From: Lentihominibacter hominis
GTDB taxonomy: Bacteria; Bacillota; Clostridia; Peptostreptococcales; Anaerovoracaceae
DNA: 64,000 bases
Assembly (NCBI RefSeq): GCF_014385065.1
Contig: NZ_JACRTA010000001.1
Location: 682,001-746,000, forward strand
Direction: 5' to 3'
The notes under the pieces were generated by a model. The model saw only the letters and a list, made by a program, of their open reading frames with translations, had not been told where the DNA came from and did no database searches. A program made the translations under genes and the position numbers. How positions within the stretch are numbered: the first letter of the stretch is position 1; every line of letters starts with the position of its first letter. Positions 36,703 through 45,069 of the stretch are shown here, piece by piece.

Positions 36703-38361
36703 ATGAGAAGCGATAACGTAACAAAAGGCGTTGAAAAGGCTCCTATGCGAAGTCTGTTTTACGCCATGGGATATACAAAAGAAGAACTGGAACGGCCTCT
36801 CATAGGTGTTGTTTCAGCAAAAAGTGAAGTAGTGCCAGGTCACATCCATCTCGATAAGATAGCAGAAGCCGTCAAAGCCGGAGTAAGAATGGCCGGAGGA
36901 ACCCCTATAGAGGTTCCTGCCATAGGAGTCTGCGATGGAATAGCTATGGGACATATAGGGATGAAATACAGCCTAGCAAGCCGCGAGCTGATTGCTGACA
37001 GCGTAGAAACCATGGCTATGGCTCATGCCTTCGACGGTCTGGTTCTGGTACCTAACTGCGATAAGATCGTTCCCGGTATGATAATGGCTGCCGTAAGAAT
37101 AAATATACCGACAGTAGTCTGCTCCGGCGGTCCTATGATGTCAGGTCTTGTAAAAGGTGAAGAAACCAGTCTTTCCAAAATGTTTGAGGCAGTAGGCGCA
37201 AGAAAGGCCGACCTGATTGATGATGAAGAGCTTCTGGAATTCGAAGAAAATACATGTCCGGGATGCGGATCATGTTCGGGCATGTATACTGCCAACAGCA
37301 TGAACTGTCTTTCGGAAGCCGTCGGAATAGCTCTTCCCGGAAACGGAACCATCCCTGCGGTAGACGCTGCAAGGATCAGACTCGCCAAACACGCCGGCAT
37401 GGCTATCATGAATTTAGTGGAGAAAGATATTAAAGCGCGTGACATCATAAATGAAAAATCTTTGAGAAACGCCCTTGCTTGCGATATGGCTCTTGGCTGC
37501 TCCTCAAACAGCGTACTTCATCTATTGGCAATAGCCAATGAAGCAGGAGTGGAGCTTAATCTTGATATTTTTAATGAATTCAGCGCAAAAGTCCCTAATC
37601 TCTGTCATCTGGCTCCTGCAGGAGGCACTCATATGCATGATCTCAACAATGCAGGAGGTCTCAGAGCAGTATTCAGTGAACTCACTAAAAAAGGTCTCAT
37701 TGACGAAAGCTTAATAACAGCTACCGGAAAAACTGTAGGAGAAAATATTGAGGGTGCCTGCGTCAAGAATTATGATATAATAAGACCAATAGATAATCCA
37801 TACAGCGAAACCGGTGGAATCGCCATTATGTGGGGCAACATAGCTCAGGACGGCTGTGTAGTGAAAAGAAGTGCGGTAGCTGCAGAAATGCTTTCTCACA
37901 GCGGACCTGCAAGAGTCTTTAACTGCGAGGAAGACGCCATCGCAGCTATTTATGCAGGAAAAATAACAGACGGTGATGTAGTGGTAATCAGATATGAAGG
38001 CCCTAAAGGCGGTCCGGGAATGAGAGAAATGCTCAATCCTACAAGCGCACTTGCAGGAATGAAGCTTGATAAAACAGTTGCTCTCATAACAGACGGTCGT
38101 TTCAGCGGTGCCAGCAGAGGTGCTTCCATAGGCCATGTCTGCCCTGAAGCTGCTGCAGGCGGAAACATCGGTCTTATCAAAGAAGGGGATATCATAGACA
38201 TAGATATTCCAAATGCCAAGATAAATGCCAGAGTTTCCGATGAAGAATTCAGCAAAAGACGCAAAGAATATATCGCTCCCGCACCGAACGTAACCGGAGG
38301 ATGGCTGGCCAGATATATGAGAAACGTATCATCATCCGCTAAAGGAGCTGTTATGGAATAA
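36703..38361 (+). CDS. ilvD: Dihydroxy-acid dehydratase
   Basis: Fe-S dehydratase producing 2-oxoisovalerate and 2-oxo-3-methylvalerate. 552 aa from the ATG after AAAGGA; the frame extends back to 36520 without support. Cluster motif [18 protein letters not shown] at about 179-196, other cluster cysteine in [10 protein letters not shown], and the C-terminal [21 protein letters not shown]. Fourth gene of the ilv operon; its 2-oxoisovalerate product is the LeuA substrate. Confidence 0.95.
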   Translation: MRSDNVTKGVEKAPMRSLFYAMGYTKEELERPLIGVVSAKSEVVPGHIHLDKIAEAVKAGVRMAGGTPIEVPAIGVCDGIAMGHIGMKYSLASRELIADSVETMAMAHAFDGLVLVPNCDKIVPGMIMAAVRINIPTVVCSGGPMMSGLVKGEETSLSKMFEAVGARKADLIDDEELLEFEENTCPGCGSCSGMYTANSMNCLSEAVGIALPGNGTIPAVDAARIRLAKHAGMAIMNLVEKDIKARDIINEKSLRNALACDMALGCSSNSVLHLLAIANEAGVELNLDIFNEFSAKVPNLCHLAPAGGTHMHDLNNAGGLRAVFSELTKKGLIDESLITATGKTVGENIEGACVKNYDIIRPIDNPYSETGGIAIMWGNIAQDGCVVKRSAVAAEMLSHSGPARVFNCEEDAIAAIYAGKITDGDVVVIRYEGPKGGPGMREMLNPTSALAGMKLDKTVALITDGRFSGASRGASIGHVCPEAAAGGNIGLIKEGDIIDIDIPNAKINARVSDEEFSKRRKEYIAPAPNVTGGWLARYMRNVSSSAKGAVME

Positions 38362-38365
38362 ATAC

Positions 38366-38396
38366 CGCAAGAGATGCCTTTTCAGGCACTCTCGCA
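38366..38396 (+). other. Hairpin between ilvD and the amidohydrolase
   Basis: GCAAGAGATGCC / GGCACTCTCGC imperfect stem without a T run; may stabilise or partially end the ilv message. Confidence 0.35.
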
Positions 38397-38436
38397 AAAT
38401 TCAGACCAACAGCAATTAGTATAAAGGGAGGTTATG

Positions 38437-39675
38437 ATGTGTAAAACAGCATTTACCGGAGGTCTTCTGATAGACGGCACCGGATCAGCCGCCGTAACAA
38501 ACAGTCTGGTTCTTATTGATGACGATAAGATTACTTATGCAGGCAAAGCCTCAGACATTCCTGCTGAATACGATATTATCGATATCACAGGCAAAACTAT
38601 AATGCCGGGGCTTGTGGACGCTCACCTTCATTTTTCAGGTAACCTTACAGAGAATGACAGCGACTGGGTCATGGAGGATAATATCCAGAAAGCTGTTGTC
38701 GCAGTACAGCAAGCTCATGAGTGTCTCGAATCCGGTCTGACTACTGTCGGCGAGATCTCAAGGTTCGGTATCCACATCAGAAATATGGTGGAAGCTAAAG
38801 TAATGAAAGGGCCGAGAATTATTGCTACAGGTCTTGGTTTCTGTGCGACAGCCGGACATGGAGACTCCCATAAACTTTCTATAGAGCAAAACAAAAATGC
38901 TCATCCATGGGCAGAATGTGTAGACGGTCCGTGGGATCTCCGAAAAGCTGTAAGGAGAAGAATACGAGAAAATCCCGATGCTATAAAAATATGGGCAACC
39001 GGAGGCGGTATATGGAGATGGGAAATAGGTTCTGATCCCCACTATACCATGGAAGAAATCCAAGCTGTATCCGATGAATGCAAAATGCGCGGCATACCTC
39101 TCTGGTCTCACTGTTTCGGAAGTGCCGGCAATTCGGTCAAGGCCGGAGCCGACTTCATCATACACGGATGGGATCTTAATGACGAAACCATAGATACTAT
39201 GGCGGAAAACGGAATAATGCTATGCCCTACTATAAGTTTCCTTCCGGCATGGTTTGCCACTTACCCGCCAAACTACATACCCGAGCTCCATGATAAATTC
39301 CCGGGAGAAACCGTTACGGAAAAAGAATTGAACCGAATATATGATAATCTTCGCAAAGCTTTCTCCAAAGGTGTTTTGCTGACTATAGGATCCGACTCCT
39401 TTAATTCTAAAATAACGCCATACGGTGATACTGCTATTGGAGAAATTTACGAATTCATAACTAAAGCCGGTATCAGCGAAATGGATACCATCACAGCAGC
39501 TACCCTAAATGGGGCAAAAGCATTGCGAGCAGACGATATAACCGGTTCTCTGGAAGCCGGAAAAAGCGCTGATCTGTTGGTGCTTAAAGAAAATCCGCTC
39601 GATGATATACATGCTATATCTGTAGAAAATATGGAAATTATAATGAAAGAAGGAGAATTCGTAAAAAGATTATGA
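38437..39675 (+). CDS. Prolidase/imidazolonepropionase-like amidohydrolase
   Basis: 412 aa cytoplasmic metal hydrolase of a different amidohydrolase branch from the YtcJ group. Metal ligands: H63 and H65 (GLVDAHLHFSG), lysine in AIKIWATGGG (probably carboxylated), histidines in LWSHCFG and FIIHGWDL, aspartate in TIGSDSFN. Similar enzymes include peptidase-like amidohydrolases acting on Xaa-Pro or N-acyl amino acids; substrate not determinable. Of two ATGs, the second lies five bases after GGGAGG. Follows ilvD by 75 nt on the same strand and ends in a terminator, so may be cotranscribed with ilv genes. Confidence 0.8.
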   Translation: MCKTAFTGGLLIDGTGSAAVTNSLVLIDDDKITYAGKASDIPAEYDIIDITGKTIMPGLVDAHLHFSGNLTENDSDWVMEDNIQKAVVAVQQAHECLESGLTTVGEISRFGIHIRNMVEAKVMKGPRIIATGLGFCATAGHGDSHKLSIEQNKNAHPWAECVDGPWDLRKAVRRRIRENPDAIKIWATGGGIWRWEIGSDPHYTMEEIQAVSDECKMRGIPLWSHCFGSAGNSVKAGADFIIHGWDLNDETIDTMAENGIMLCPTISFLPAWFATYPPNYIPELHDKFPGETVTEKELNRIYDNLRKAFSKGVLLTIGSDSFNSKITPYGDTAIGEIYEFITKAGISEMDTITAATLNGAKALRADDITGSLEAGKSADLLVLKENPLDDIHAISVENMEIIMKEGEFVKRL

Positions 39676-39724
39676 TATCTCACTGCTTTCCGTCCAATAA
39701 TACAGCAGGCACAACAAAAATAAC

Positions 39725-39756
39725 AAGGGAGATACCGAAATATGTATCTCCCTTTT
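39725..39756 (+). terminator. Terminator after the prolidase-like gene
   Basis: AAGGGAGATAC / GTATCTCCCTT with an eight-base loop and TTTT tail. Confidence 0.85.
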
Positions 39757-39829
39757 ATAGACTGTCAGTCTCTATATTATAATATTATCATAATATCCTT
39801 AAAGAAAAATTTTATAAATGGAGGTCACT

Positions 39830-40363
39830 ATGCAATACACATCTCATTACACGTCTCCTATAGGCGATATCCTTTTGGCAGCAGATGATATCGGCCTTAC
39901 CGGCCTATGGTTTGAAGGTCAGAAATATTATGCTTATAAACTGGAAGTTCAGCATAAGGAAAAAGAACTGCCAGTTTTAAAGGAAACAAAAAAATGGCTT
40001 GATATTTACTTTTCAGGCAAAAACCCTGATTTCACACCTCCTATCCACATGATAGGCTCTGATTTTCAAACTATGGTCTGGAAACTTCTTCTGAAAATCC
40101 CATATGGCAAAACTGTTACTTATGGAGAAATAGCCCATAAGGTAGCGGAAGAAAGGGGTCTTCCTCACATGTCCTCTCAAGCTGTAGGAGGAGCAGTAGG
40201 TCATAACGAGATTTCCGTTATTATTCCCTGCCACCGTGTAGTCGGATCAAATGGAAGCCTTACTGGATATGCAGGCGGAATAGATAAAAAAATCAAGCTT
40301 CTCACTCTTGAAAAAGCAGATATGAATCATCTGTTTATACCAAAGAAAGGTACAGCACTATAA
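39830..40363 (+). CDS. ogt: Methylated-DNA--protein-cysteine methyltransferase
   Basis: Suicide repair of O6-alkylguanine. 177 aa. Acceptor Cys134 in IIPCHRVVG, helix-turn-helix region YGEIAHKVAEERG with the SSQAVGGAVGHN finger-type block. GGAGG sits inside an upstream in-frame ATG extension, five bases before the ATG chosen. Single gene between terminators, own promoter presumably in the 70-nt AT-rich gap before it. Confidence 0.93.
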   Translation: MQYTSHYTSPIGDILLAADDIGLTGLWFEGQKYYAYKLEVQHKEKELPVLKETKKWLDIYFSGKNPDFTPPIHMIGSDFQTMVWKLLLKIPYGKTVTYGEIAHKVAEERGLPHMSSQAVGGAVGHNEISVIIPCHRVVGSNGSLTGYAGGIDKKIKLLTLEKADMNHLFIPKKGTAL

Positions 40364-40384
40364 ACCGGTACTTTCAGAAAACAG

Positions 40385-40422
40385 AAAATGGGAGTTCTTA
40401 AAGATCAGCTTAAGTCTCCCAT
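40385..40422. terminator. Bidirectional terminator between ogt and aguB
   Basis: ATGGGAG / CTCCCAT with an inner CTTAAG-type pairing, between convergent genes. Confidence 0.7.
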
Positions 40423-40430
40423 ATGTTTTA

Positions 40431-41321
40431 TTATTCTTTTATCTTTCCGTCAAGAGTCATAAGAACCTGATATCTCTCAGGACGTCTGTCTCTGAATGTA
40501 CATACCTCACGTCTGTATTCTGCCAGTTTATCAAGATCAAATGAAGCTGTTAGAATCTCTTCTGATTTTGTATCGGCTTCAGCGATTTTATTACCCCTGT
40601 TGTCAGAAATAAAGGATGCTCCCCAGAATCTTATCGCTGTGCTGCCCATTTCCTCTATTCCGATCCGATTAGATGCCACTATAGGCGTCATATTAGCTGC
40701 AGCATGTCCTAACATCACGTTTTGCCAATGATCGTAATCGTCAGGCTCTTTGTGAAGTTCCTCCGGAGGTACGGCAAAAGTCCCGATAGCGGTCGGATAC
40801 AGCAATATCTCTGCGCCCATAAGTGCCATGGCTCTTGCAGCCTCAGGAAACCACTGATCCCAGCAAATACCGACACCTATTTTAGCATACTTTGTATCCC
40901 AAACTTTAAAGCCTGTATCTCCGGGACTAAAATAAAATTTTTCATAATATCCCGGATCATCAGGTATATGAGTTTTCCTGTAAATCCCTAAGTTAGATCC
41001 GTCGGCATCTATCACCATAACAGAATTAAATCTGCAGCAGCCGCTCTCCTCGAAAAAACTGATCGGTAAGACTACACTCAATTCCTCTGCCAGCTCAGAA
41101 AACCTTTTCAGCATCGGATTATCCTCTGCCGGCTGAGCCAATTTGAGGTTTTCATATTCTACTACCTGCGCAAAATACTGAGTCTGAAATAATTCTTGGA
41201 TCAAAATGATATTAGCTCCCTGTGACGCCGCCTTTCTTATGAGCCTCTCTGCTACAGCTATGTTTTTCTCCGCATCAGGACCACACGACATTTGAGTGGC
41301 CGCTACTGTTACATTTTTCAT
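40431..41321 (-). CDS. aguB: N-carbamoylputrescine amidase (nitrilase family)
   Basis: Hydrolyses N-carbamoylputrescine to putrescine, CO2 and ammonia in the agmatine route. 296 aa. Nitrilase triad: E43 (LIQELFQTQYF), K116 (YRKTHIPDDPGYYEKFYF) and C153 (GVGICWDQWFPEAARAMAL, split by eye). The sequence around these residues matches AguB rather than other nitrilases, but no agmatine deiminase is in the window, so a related amidase role cannot be excluded. AAAGGAG lies seven bases before the ATG. Confidence 0.88.
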   Translation of the reverse strand: MKNVTVAATQMSCGPDAEKNIAVAERLIRKAASQGANIILIQELFQTQYFAQVVEYENLKLAQPAEDNPMLKRFSELAEELSVVLPISFFEESGCCRFNSVMVIDADGSNLGIYRKTHIPDDPGYYEKFYFSPGDTGFKVWDTKYAKIGVGICWDQWFPEAARAMALMGAEILLYPTAIGTFAVPPEELHKEPDDYDHWQNVMLGHAAANMTPIVASNRIGIEEMGSTAIRFWGASFISDNRGNKIAEADTKSEEILTASFDLDKLAEYRREVCTFRDRRPERYQVLMTLDGKIKE

Positions 41322-41370
41322 GCACCTGCTCCTTTCAGATATTTTTATTTTTATAAATTTTACAATATAG

Positions 41371-41392
41371 ATAAGTATTTTAACATACTTAT
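41371..41392. promoter_or_regulatory. Perfect palindrome in the aguB promoter region
   Basis: ATAAGTAT-TTTAAC-ATACTTAT, 50 nt before aguB and 135 nt before the divergent AraC gene; operator candidate. Confidence 0.4.
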
Positions 41393-41527
41393 GTTGTCTT
41401 CTTTGTTATATTTTTAAAAAATTCTGATTATTCTCATACTATATACATGAATTTTCTTATATGATATAATCAAAAAAAGCAACTAAGACCATTTATTAAT
41501 TGCAGTGCAAAAATAAGGAGGTATGTT

Positions 41528-43102
41528 ATGCTTCAGGAAATACAATACGAAGATGATCTTCCGGTAAAGGTTCAGGTTCTGCAGATACAGCAATACCCCT
41601 GGCATGTACATAACGATATCCAGATAGTATATGTACTGGAAGGCGAAGTGGAACTGAAAATGACTTATGCACGTTATCGCCTTACGAAAAACAATGTTCA
41701 CTTCATACACAGCGATGATGTTCACGGCTTCCGAACCTTATCCAATAATAACTTAGTTGTTGTCTTAAGTCTTAATATGGATTATTTTTCTAAATATTAT
41801 CCACATCTGGATGTTCAGGTATTTACCACAAAAGTAAGCGAAAACATCGCCACATATAAAAAACAGCTGGCGCTTAAAGTACATATGTTTTCCATAATTT
41901 CTGAACTTCACGGGAAAAAGAAAGGTTATAAAGATAGGATAAAAGAGATCTCCCATGCACTCATAGATGCGCTTTACAAAGATTTCAGAGGTTTCACAGT
42001 CAATCTGGAAAGCCGAACATTTGAACATCAGATCTCACATGATCTGGTACAAATAGATCGTATAAGCCGGGTCGTGGGTTTTGTATATATGAATTACCCC
42101 TATAAACTGAGCCTGTCATCCATCGCAGAATCCGAAAACATTAACAGTTACTATTTATCCCACCTTTTTCAGCGTCTGGTAGGTGACAGTTTCAGAAATT
42201 TTGTCAGCATGGTCAGAGTGGAAATGTCAGAGCCTGAGCTTTTGACTACTGATAATTCCATAGCCCAGGTATCTTCTAATGTGGGGTTTTCCAATGCTAA
42301 ATATTATGTGGAAAATTTTAAAGAATGGTTCGGATGCCATCCCAAAGAATACAGACAGCTTTACAGAAGCGAAACCATCAGGCAGTCGACATGTCTTGTC
42401 AAAGAACTCCCTTTAGACAGTATAAATGACGCTATAGAATCATATGGTGAAATACCGGCTTTCACGGGAGCGGCTCAGCAAATAAAATCCGTTTCTTTTG
42501 ATCTGAAAAAGGCTTCTCTTCTCCATAGACTGGTGCCTGATGATGAGCTGCCAAAAAAATTCTATCGCAATTACAATCCTCAGCAAGATTGTATAAACTT
42601 TTTGAAAACCGTATTAAAAGACCCCGAAGCAAAAAATATGCCGCAGGCATTTATAGACACCGCGGTAAACAGAAACGGGATCTTTACATTCAATAACATG
42701 AAAAAACCGCTTTATTATCTGCGCCGATTTCTTTTCGCGCAGTATAATACTGTAGGCGGACACGATGAATGGTACATGATAACAGTCAATGACAGCAATG
42801 TTCAGATCTTATTCTTCAATGAAGATGCTGAGAATCCTCAAAATCTTGAATTTGATCTGTTTAATATGCCGGGCAAGTATCAGATAACCGAACATCGCCT
42901 CCGAGCGGATTCAAACTGCCTTGACCTATGGAGGCAGATGGAATACAAATCTGATCTGACTGAAAATGAAAAACAACAGATACAAGAGATGTCGGCTCCA
43001 CGCATACTATGGAAGACCGTCTCTTCCTCAGGAAGTTTTACCTACTCGGCGAAACTTGATCCTCTTGATATAGTATTTACGGAAATTAAAAAAACTCAAT
43101 AA
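41528..43102 (+). CDS. AraC-family regulator with GH39-like C-terminal fragment
   Basis: 524 aa. Cupin domain at about 10-100 (YPWHVHNDIQIVYVLEGEVE), AraC helix-turn-helices at about 180-285 (SYYLSHLFQRLVGDSFRNFV, then AQVSSNVGFSNAKYYVENF). Residues 350-524 resemble the last barrel strands and beta domain of GH39 xylosidases (KPLYYLRRFLFAQ, then NMPGKYQITEHRLRADSNC), while the catalytic part of the barrel is missing. AAGGAGG lies before the ATG. Divergent from aguB; single gene with a terminator. Confidence 0.75.
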   Translation: MLQEIQYEDDLPVKVQVLQIQQYPWHVHNDIQIVYVLEGEVELKMTYARYRLTKNNVHFIHSDDVHGFRTLSNNNLVVVLSLNMDYFSKYYPHLDVQVFTTKVSENIATYKKQLALKVHMFSIISELHGKKKGYKDRIKEISHALIDALYKDFRGFTVNLESRTFEHQISHDLVQIDRISRVVGFVYMNYPYKLSLSSIAESENINSYYLSHLFQRLVGDSFRNFVSMVRVEMSEPELLTTDNSIAQVSSNVGFSNAKYYVENFKEWFGCHPKEYRQLYRSETIRQSTCLVKELPLDSINDAIESYGEIPAFTGAAQQIKSVSFDLKKASLLHRLVPDDELPKKFYRNYNPQQDCINFLKTVLKDPEAKNMPQAFIDTAVNRNGIFTFNNMKKPLYYLRRFLFAQYNTVGGHDEWYMITVNDSNVQILFFNEDAENPQNLEFDLFNMPGKYQITEHRLRADSNCLDLWRQMEYKSDLTENEKQQIQEMSAPRILWKTVSSSGSFTYSAKLDPLDIVFTEIKKTQ

Positions 43103-43117
43103 TTTACTTTCGTACAT

Positions 43118-43149
43118 AAAAACGGAACCACAGACACTGGTTCCGTTTA
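43118..43149. terminator. Bidirectional terminator, AraC / RHH genes
   Basis: AAACGGAACC / GGTTCCGTTT between convergent genes. Confidence 0.85.
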
Positions 43150-43156
43150 TTATATT

Positions 43157-43411
43157 TTATTTCTTTTTTCTCTGTTTCACACATTCACTTAGCAGGTACT
43201 CCACTTGACCGTTTATAGATCGGAAATCCTCTTCCGCCCATGCGGCTATATCGTTCCAAAGTCCTGAAGATAATCTCACGATCATCTGTTTTTTCGTCTT
43301 TTCCTTATCTTTAACAGCTTTTTCTCTTTTTTTAATCTCATCTTCCAGCCTCTTGATTTTTTCAAGCCGCTGCTGCAGCTGTTCTTCTTTTTTGTTTATA
43401 TCATTGGACAT
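43157..43411 (-). CDS. Small coiled-coil plus ribbon-helix-helix protein
   Basis: 84 aa. Residues 1-40 are a highly charged coiled coil (heptads of Lys, Glu and Leu); residues 42-78 read as an Arc-like ribbon-helix-helix (KQMIVRLSSGLWNDIAAWAE, then SINGQVEYLLSECVKQ). It follows the SPFH gene by 36 bp in one operon. Probable DNA-binding autoregulator of the operon, or an SPFH partner via the coiled coil. Confidence 0.75.
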   Translation of the reverse strand: MSNDINKKEEQLQQRLEKIKRLEDEIKKREKAVKDKEKTKKQMIVRLSSGLWNDIAAWAEEDFRSINGQVEYLLSECVKQRKKK

Positions 43412-43447
43412 CTGATTACCTCCAGGCTATAAACCATATCAAATATT

Positions 43448-44455
43448 TTAATATATACTTCCGCTGTTTACAACCGGCTGAGGATCTTTGTCTCCGCAAA
43501 GAACTACTAACAGATTAGATACCATGGCCGCTTTACGTTCATCATCCAGAACCACAAGTTCATCATCTTCCAGTTTATCAAGAGCCATTCTGACCATACC
43601 TACCGCACCTTCAACGATTTTCTCTCTTGCAGCAATTGTTGCGGCAGCCTGCTGTCTCTTAAGCATAGCAGCCGCTATCTCTTCTGCATATGCCAAATGT
43701 GTAATCCTTACCTCCAGTATCTCAATTCCGGCGCCTTTCACCTTTTCCTGCAGTTCTCCTTTCATATTCTGAGCAATCTCCAGACTCGATCCCCTGAGAG
43801 TCATCTCATCGTTTTCCTGATCTATAGTATCATAAGGATAAAGTCTTGCCGTGTTTCTTATAGTTGAGTCACACTGAGTTGACAGATACTCAAAATAATT
43901 CTCAATATTAAAAACAGCTTTGGTTGGATTAGATACGTGCCAAATAACTATAGCACCTATAACAACAGGATTACCCTGAACATCATTTACTTTCTGCTGT
44001 CCGTTATTTAAAGTCATTGTCTTTGTGGATACCTTTTTGCTCATGGTCCTGCCTTTTTTATGTCCGTCTTTTTTTGCGGATTCACTTATTTCGGCTATGA
44101 GGCCGTCTACAGTTCCGGCCACAGTCGGATTGAACCCTGTAGCAAAAGGATTGACAAAAAAGAATCCATCTTTCTTTATGGTTCCGTAATATTTACCAAA
44201 CAGAGTAAGAACTAACGCTTCATTTGGATTGACTATCTTGAGCCCTGCCATTAAAATACAAAGCACCACTATCAACAGTATCCCTGCTGCTACAAACACA
44301 CCTGTCATATCTACAAAAAAAACAGGTCCTGCTATACACAAGGCAACTCCGGCTAAAATACCGATTATAATGATGAAAAGCATTGCCATCCCCGACATAG
44401 GATGAAGTTCTTTTTCTGTAATATTGTTCTTGATCAGATTATTGTTAGTTTCCAT
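43448..44455 (-). CDS. SPFH (stomatin/flotillin-like) membrane protein
   Basis: 335 aa. Two adjacent N-terminal membrane segments (about 20-48 and 52-75), then an SPFH/Band 7 domain from about 75 (IVNPNEALVLTLFGKYYGTI) to 260, ending in an alanine/glutamate-rich helix (EEIAAAMLKRQQAAATIAAREKI, split by eye). Such proteins form oligomeric membrane microdomain scaffolds. AAGGAGGAG precedes the ATG. First gene of the SPFH-RHH operon. Confidence 0.88.
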   Translation of the reverse strand: METNNNLIKNNITEKELHPMSGMAMLFIIIIGILAGVALCIAGPVFFVDMTGVFVAAGILLIVVLCILMAGLKIVNPNEALVLTLFGKYYGTIKKDGFFFVNPFATGFNPTVAGTVDGLIAEISESAKKDGHKKGRTMSKKVSTKTMTLNNGQQKVNDVQGNPVVIGAIVIWHVSNPTKAVFNIENYFEYLSTQCDSTIRNTARLYPYDTIDQENDEMTLRGSSLEIAQNMKGELQEKVKGAGIEILEVRITHLAYAEEIAAAMLKRQQAAATIAAREKIVEGAVGMVRMALDKLEDDELVVLDDERKAAMVSNLLVVLCGDKDPQPVVNSGSIY

Positions 44456-44501
44456 ATTTTCTCCTCCTTATTAGATCCCGAACTTTATCGCTATTATTTA
44501 A

Positions 44502-44520
44502 TGATATCATTTTGATATCA
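44502..44520. promoter_or_regulatory. Paired TGATATCA operator of the SPFH operon
   Basis: Two identical 8-bp palindromes TGATATCA start 11 bp apart, one helical turn, just downstream of the -10. This spacing suits cooperative ribbon-helix-helix dimers. Confidence 0.55.
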
Positions 44521-44522
44521 TC

Positions 44523-44550
44523 ATTATATCTTATTATATCTTAATGTCAA
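44523..44550 (-). promoter_or_regulatory. Promoter of the SPFH operon
   Basis: TTGACA, 16 bp, TATAAT on the minus strand. The spacer contains a tandem AAGATATAAT repeat. Confidence 0.7.
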
Positions 44551-44577
44551 GAGAAATCTTATAAAATTATTTGTTAT

Positions 44578-44604
44578 AAAAAAACTGACAACTCAATGTC
44601 AGTT
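44578..44604 (-). terminator. Terminator after the DUF3237 gene
   Basis: AACTGACA / TGTCAGTT with a T run on the minus strand. Confidence 0.85.
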
Positions 44605-44612
44605 TCTTCATT

Positions 44613-45056
44613 TCATACCATATATACACTTATCTTAAGCTCTTCCCAATTGATTATTTCCGTAACACAGACACATACCTTACGTTCCAGCCATTTATAC
44701 AGGTCATGACCCGTCCTAAATCTTACCGTACCTTTGAAATAATACTCATCAGGATCCACGCGATCCCCCTCCATAAGTCTTTGTTCCACACAATCTTCCA
44801 TATTGAGAAAGGCTCTCATCTCCATTATTATATAAACTCCGTCATCCGTTTTGAGAAGAAGCGTAGACTCTATATCGTTGCTGCCGGCAATGGGTGTATA
44901 TGTGATTCCCATACCGGCGGGCATAACCTGTCCTTTTATATCTTTTCCTGAAAAAGATCCTTTATCGGAGGGAGAAACTAATGTATCTCCCCTGCACGTT
45001 ATTCCCATATTTATATCATTTTGCTGAATAAGATTTATATCAAAAATTTTTCTCAT
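44613..45056 (-). CDS. DUF3237 family protein
   Basis: 147 aa from the ATG after GAGGGGT, an SD that lies just past the upstream amidohydrolase stop; a longer frame to 45110 overlaps that gene and is not supported. Compact beta-rich protein with the DUF3237 pattern: VMPAGMGITYTPIAGSNDIE, LLKTDDGVYIIMEMRAFLN, YYFKGTVRFRTGHDLYKWLE and a final WEELKISVYMV. Function of the family is unknown. Third gene of APC permease - amidohydrolase - DUF3237, so probably tied to the same substrate. Confidence 0.75.
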   Translation of the reverse strand: MRKIFDINLIQQNDINMGITCRGDTLVSPSDKGSFSGKDIKGQVMPAGMGITYTPIAGSNDIESTLLLKTDDGVYIIMEMRAFLNMEDCVEQRLMEGDRVDPDEYYFKGTVRFRTGHDLYKWLERKVCVCVTEIINWEELKISVYMV

Positions 45057-45069
45057 GACACCCCTCATT

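Noticed and set aside
36525..36716. 63-codon frame between ilvC and ilvD
   Set aside because: Has a modest AGAGG site, but the encoded sequence is unremarkable, spans two hairpins and overlaps the ilvD start; kept only as part of the intercistronic region.
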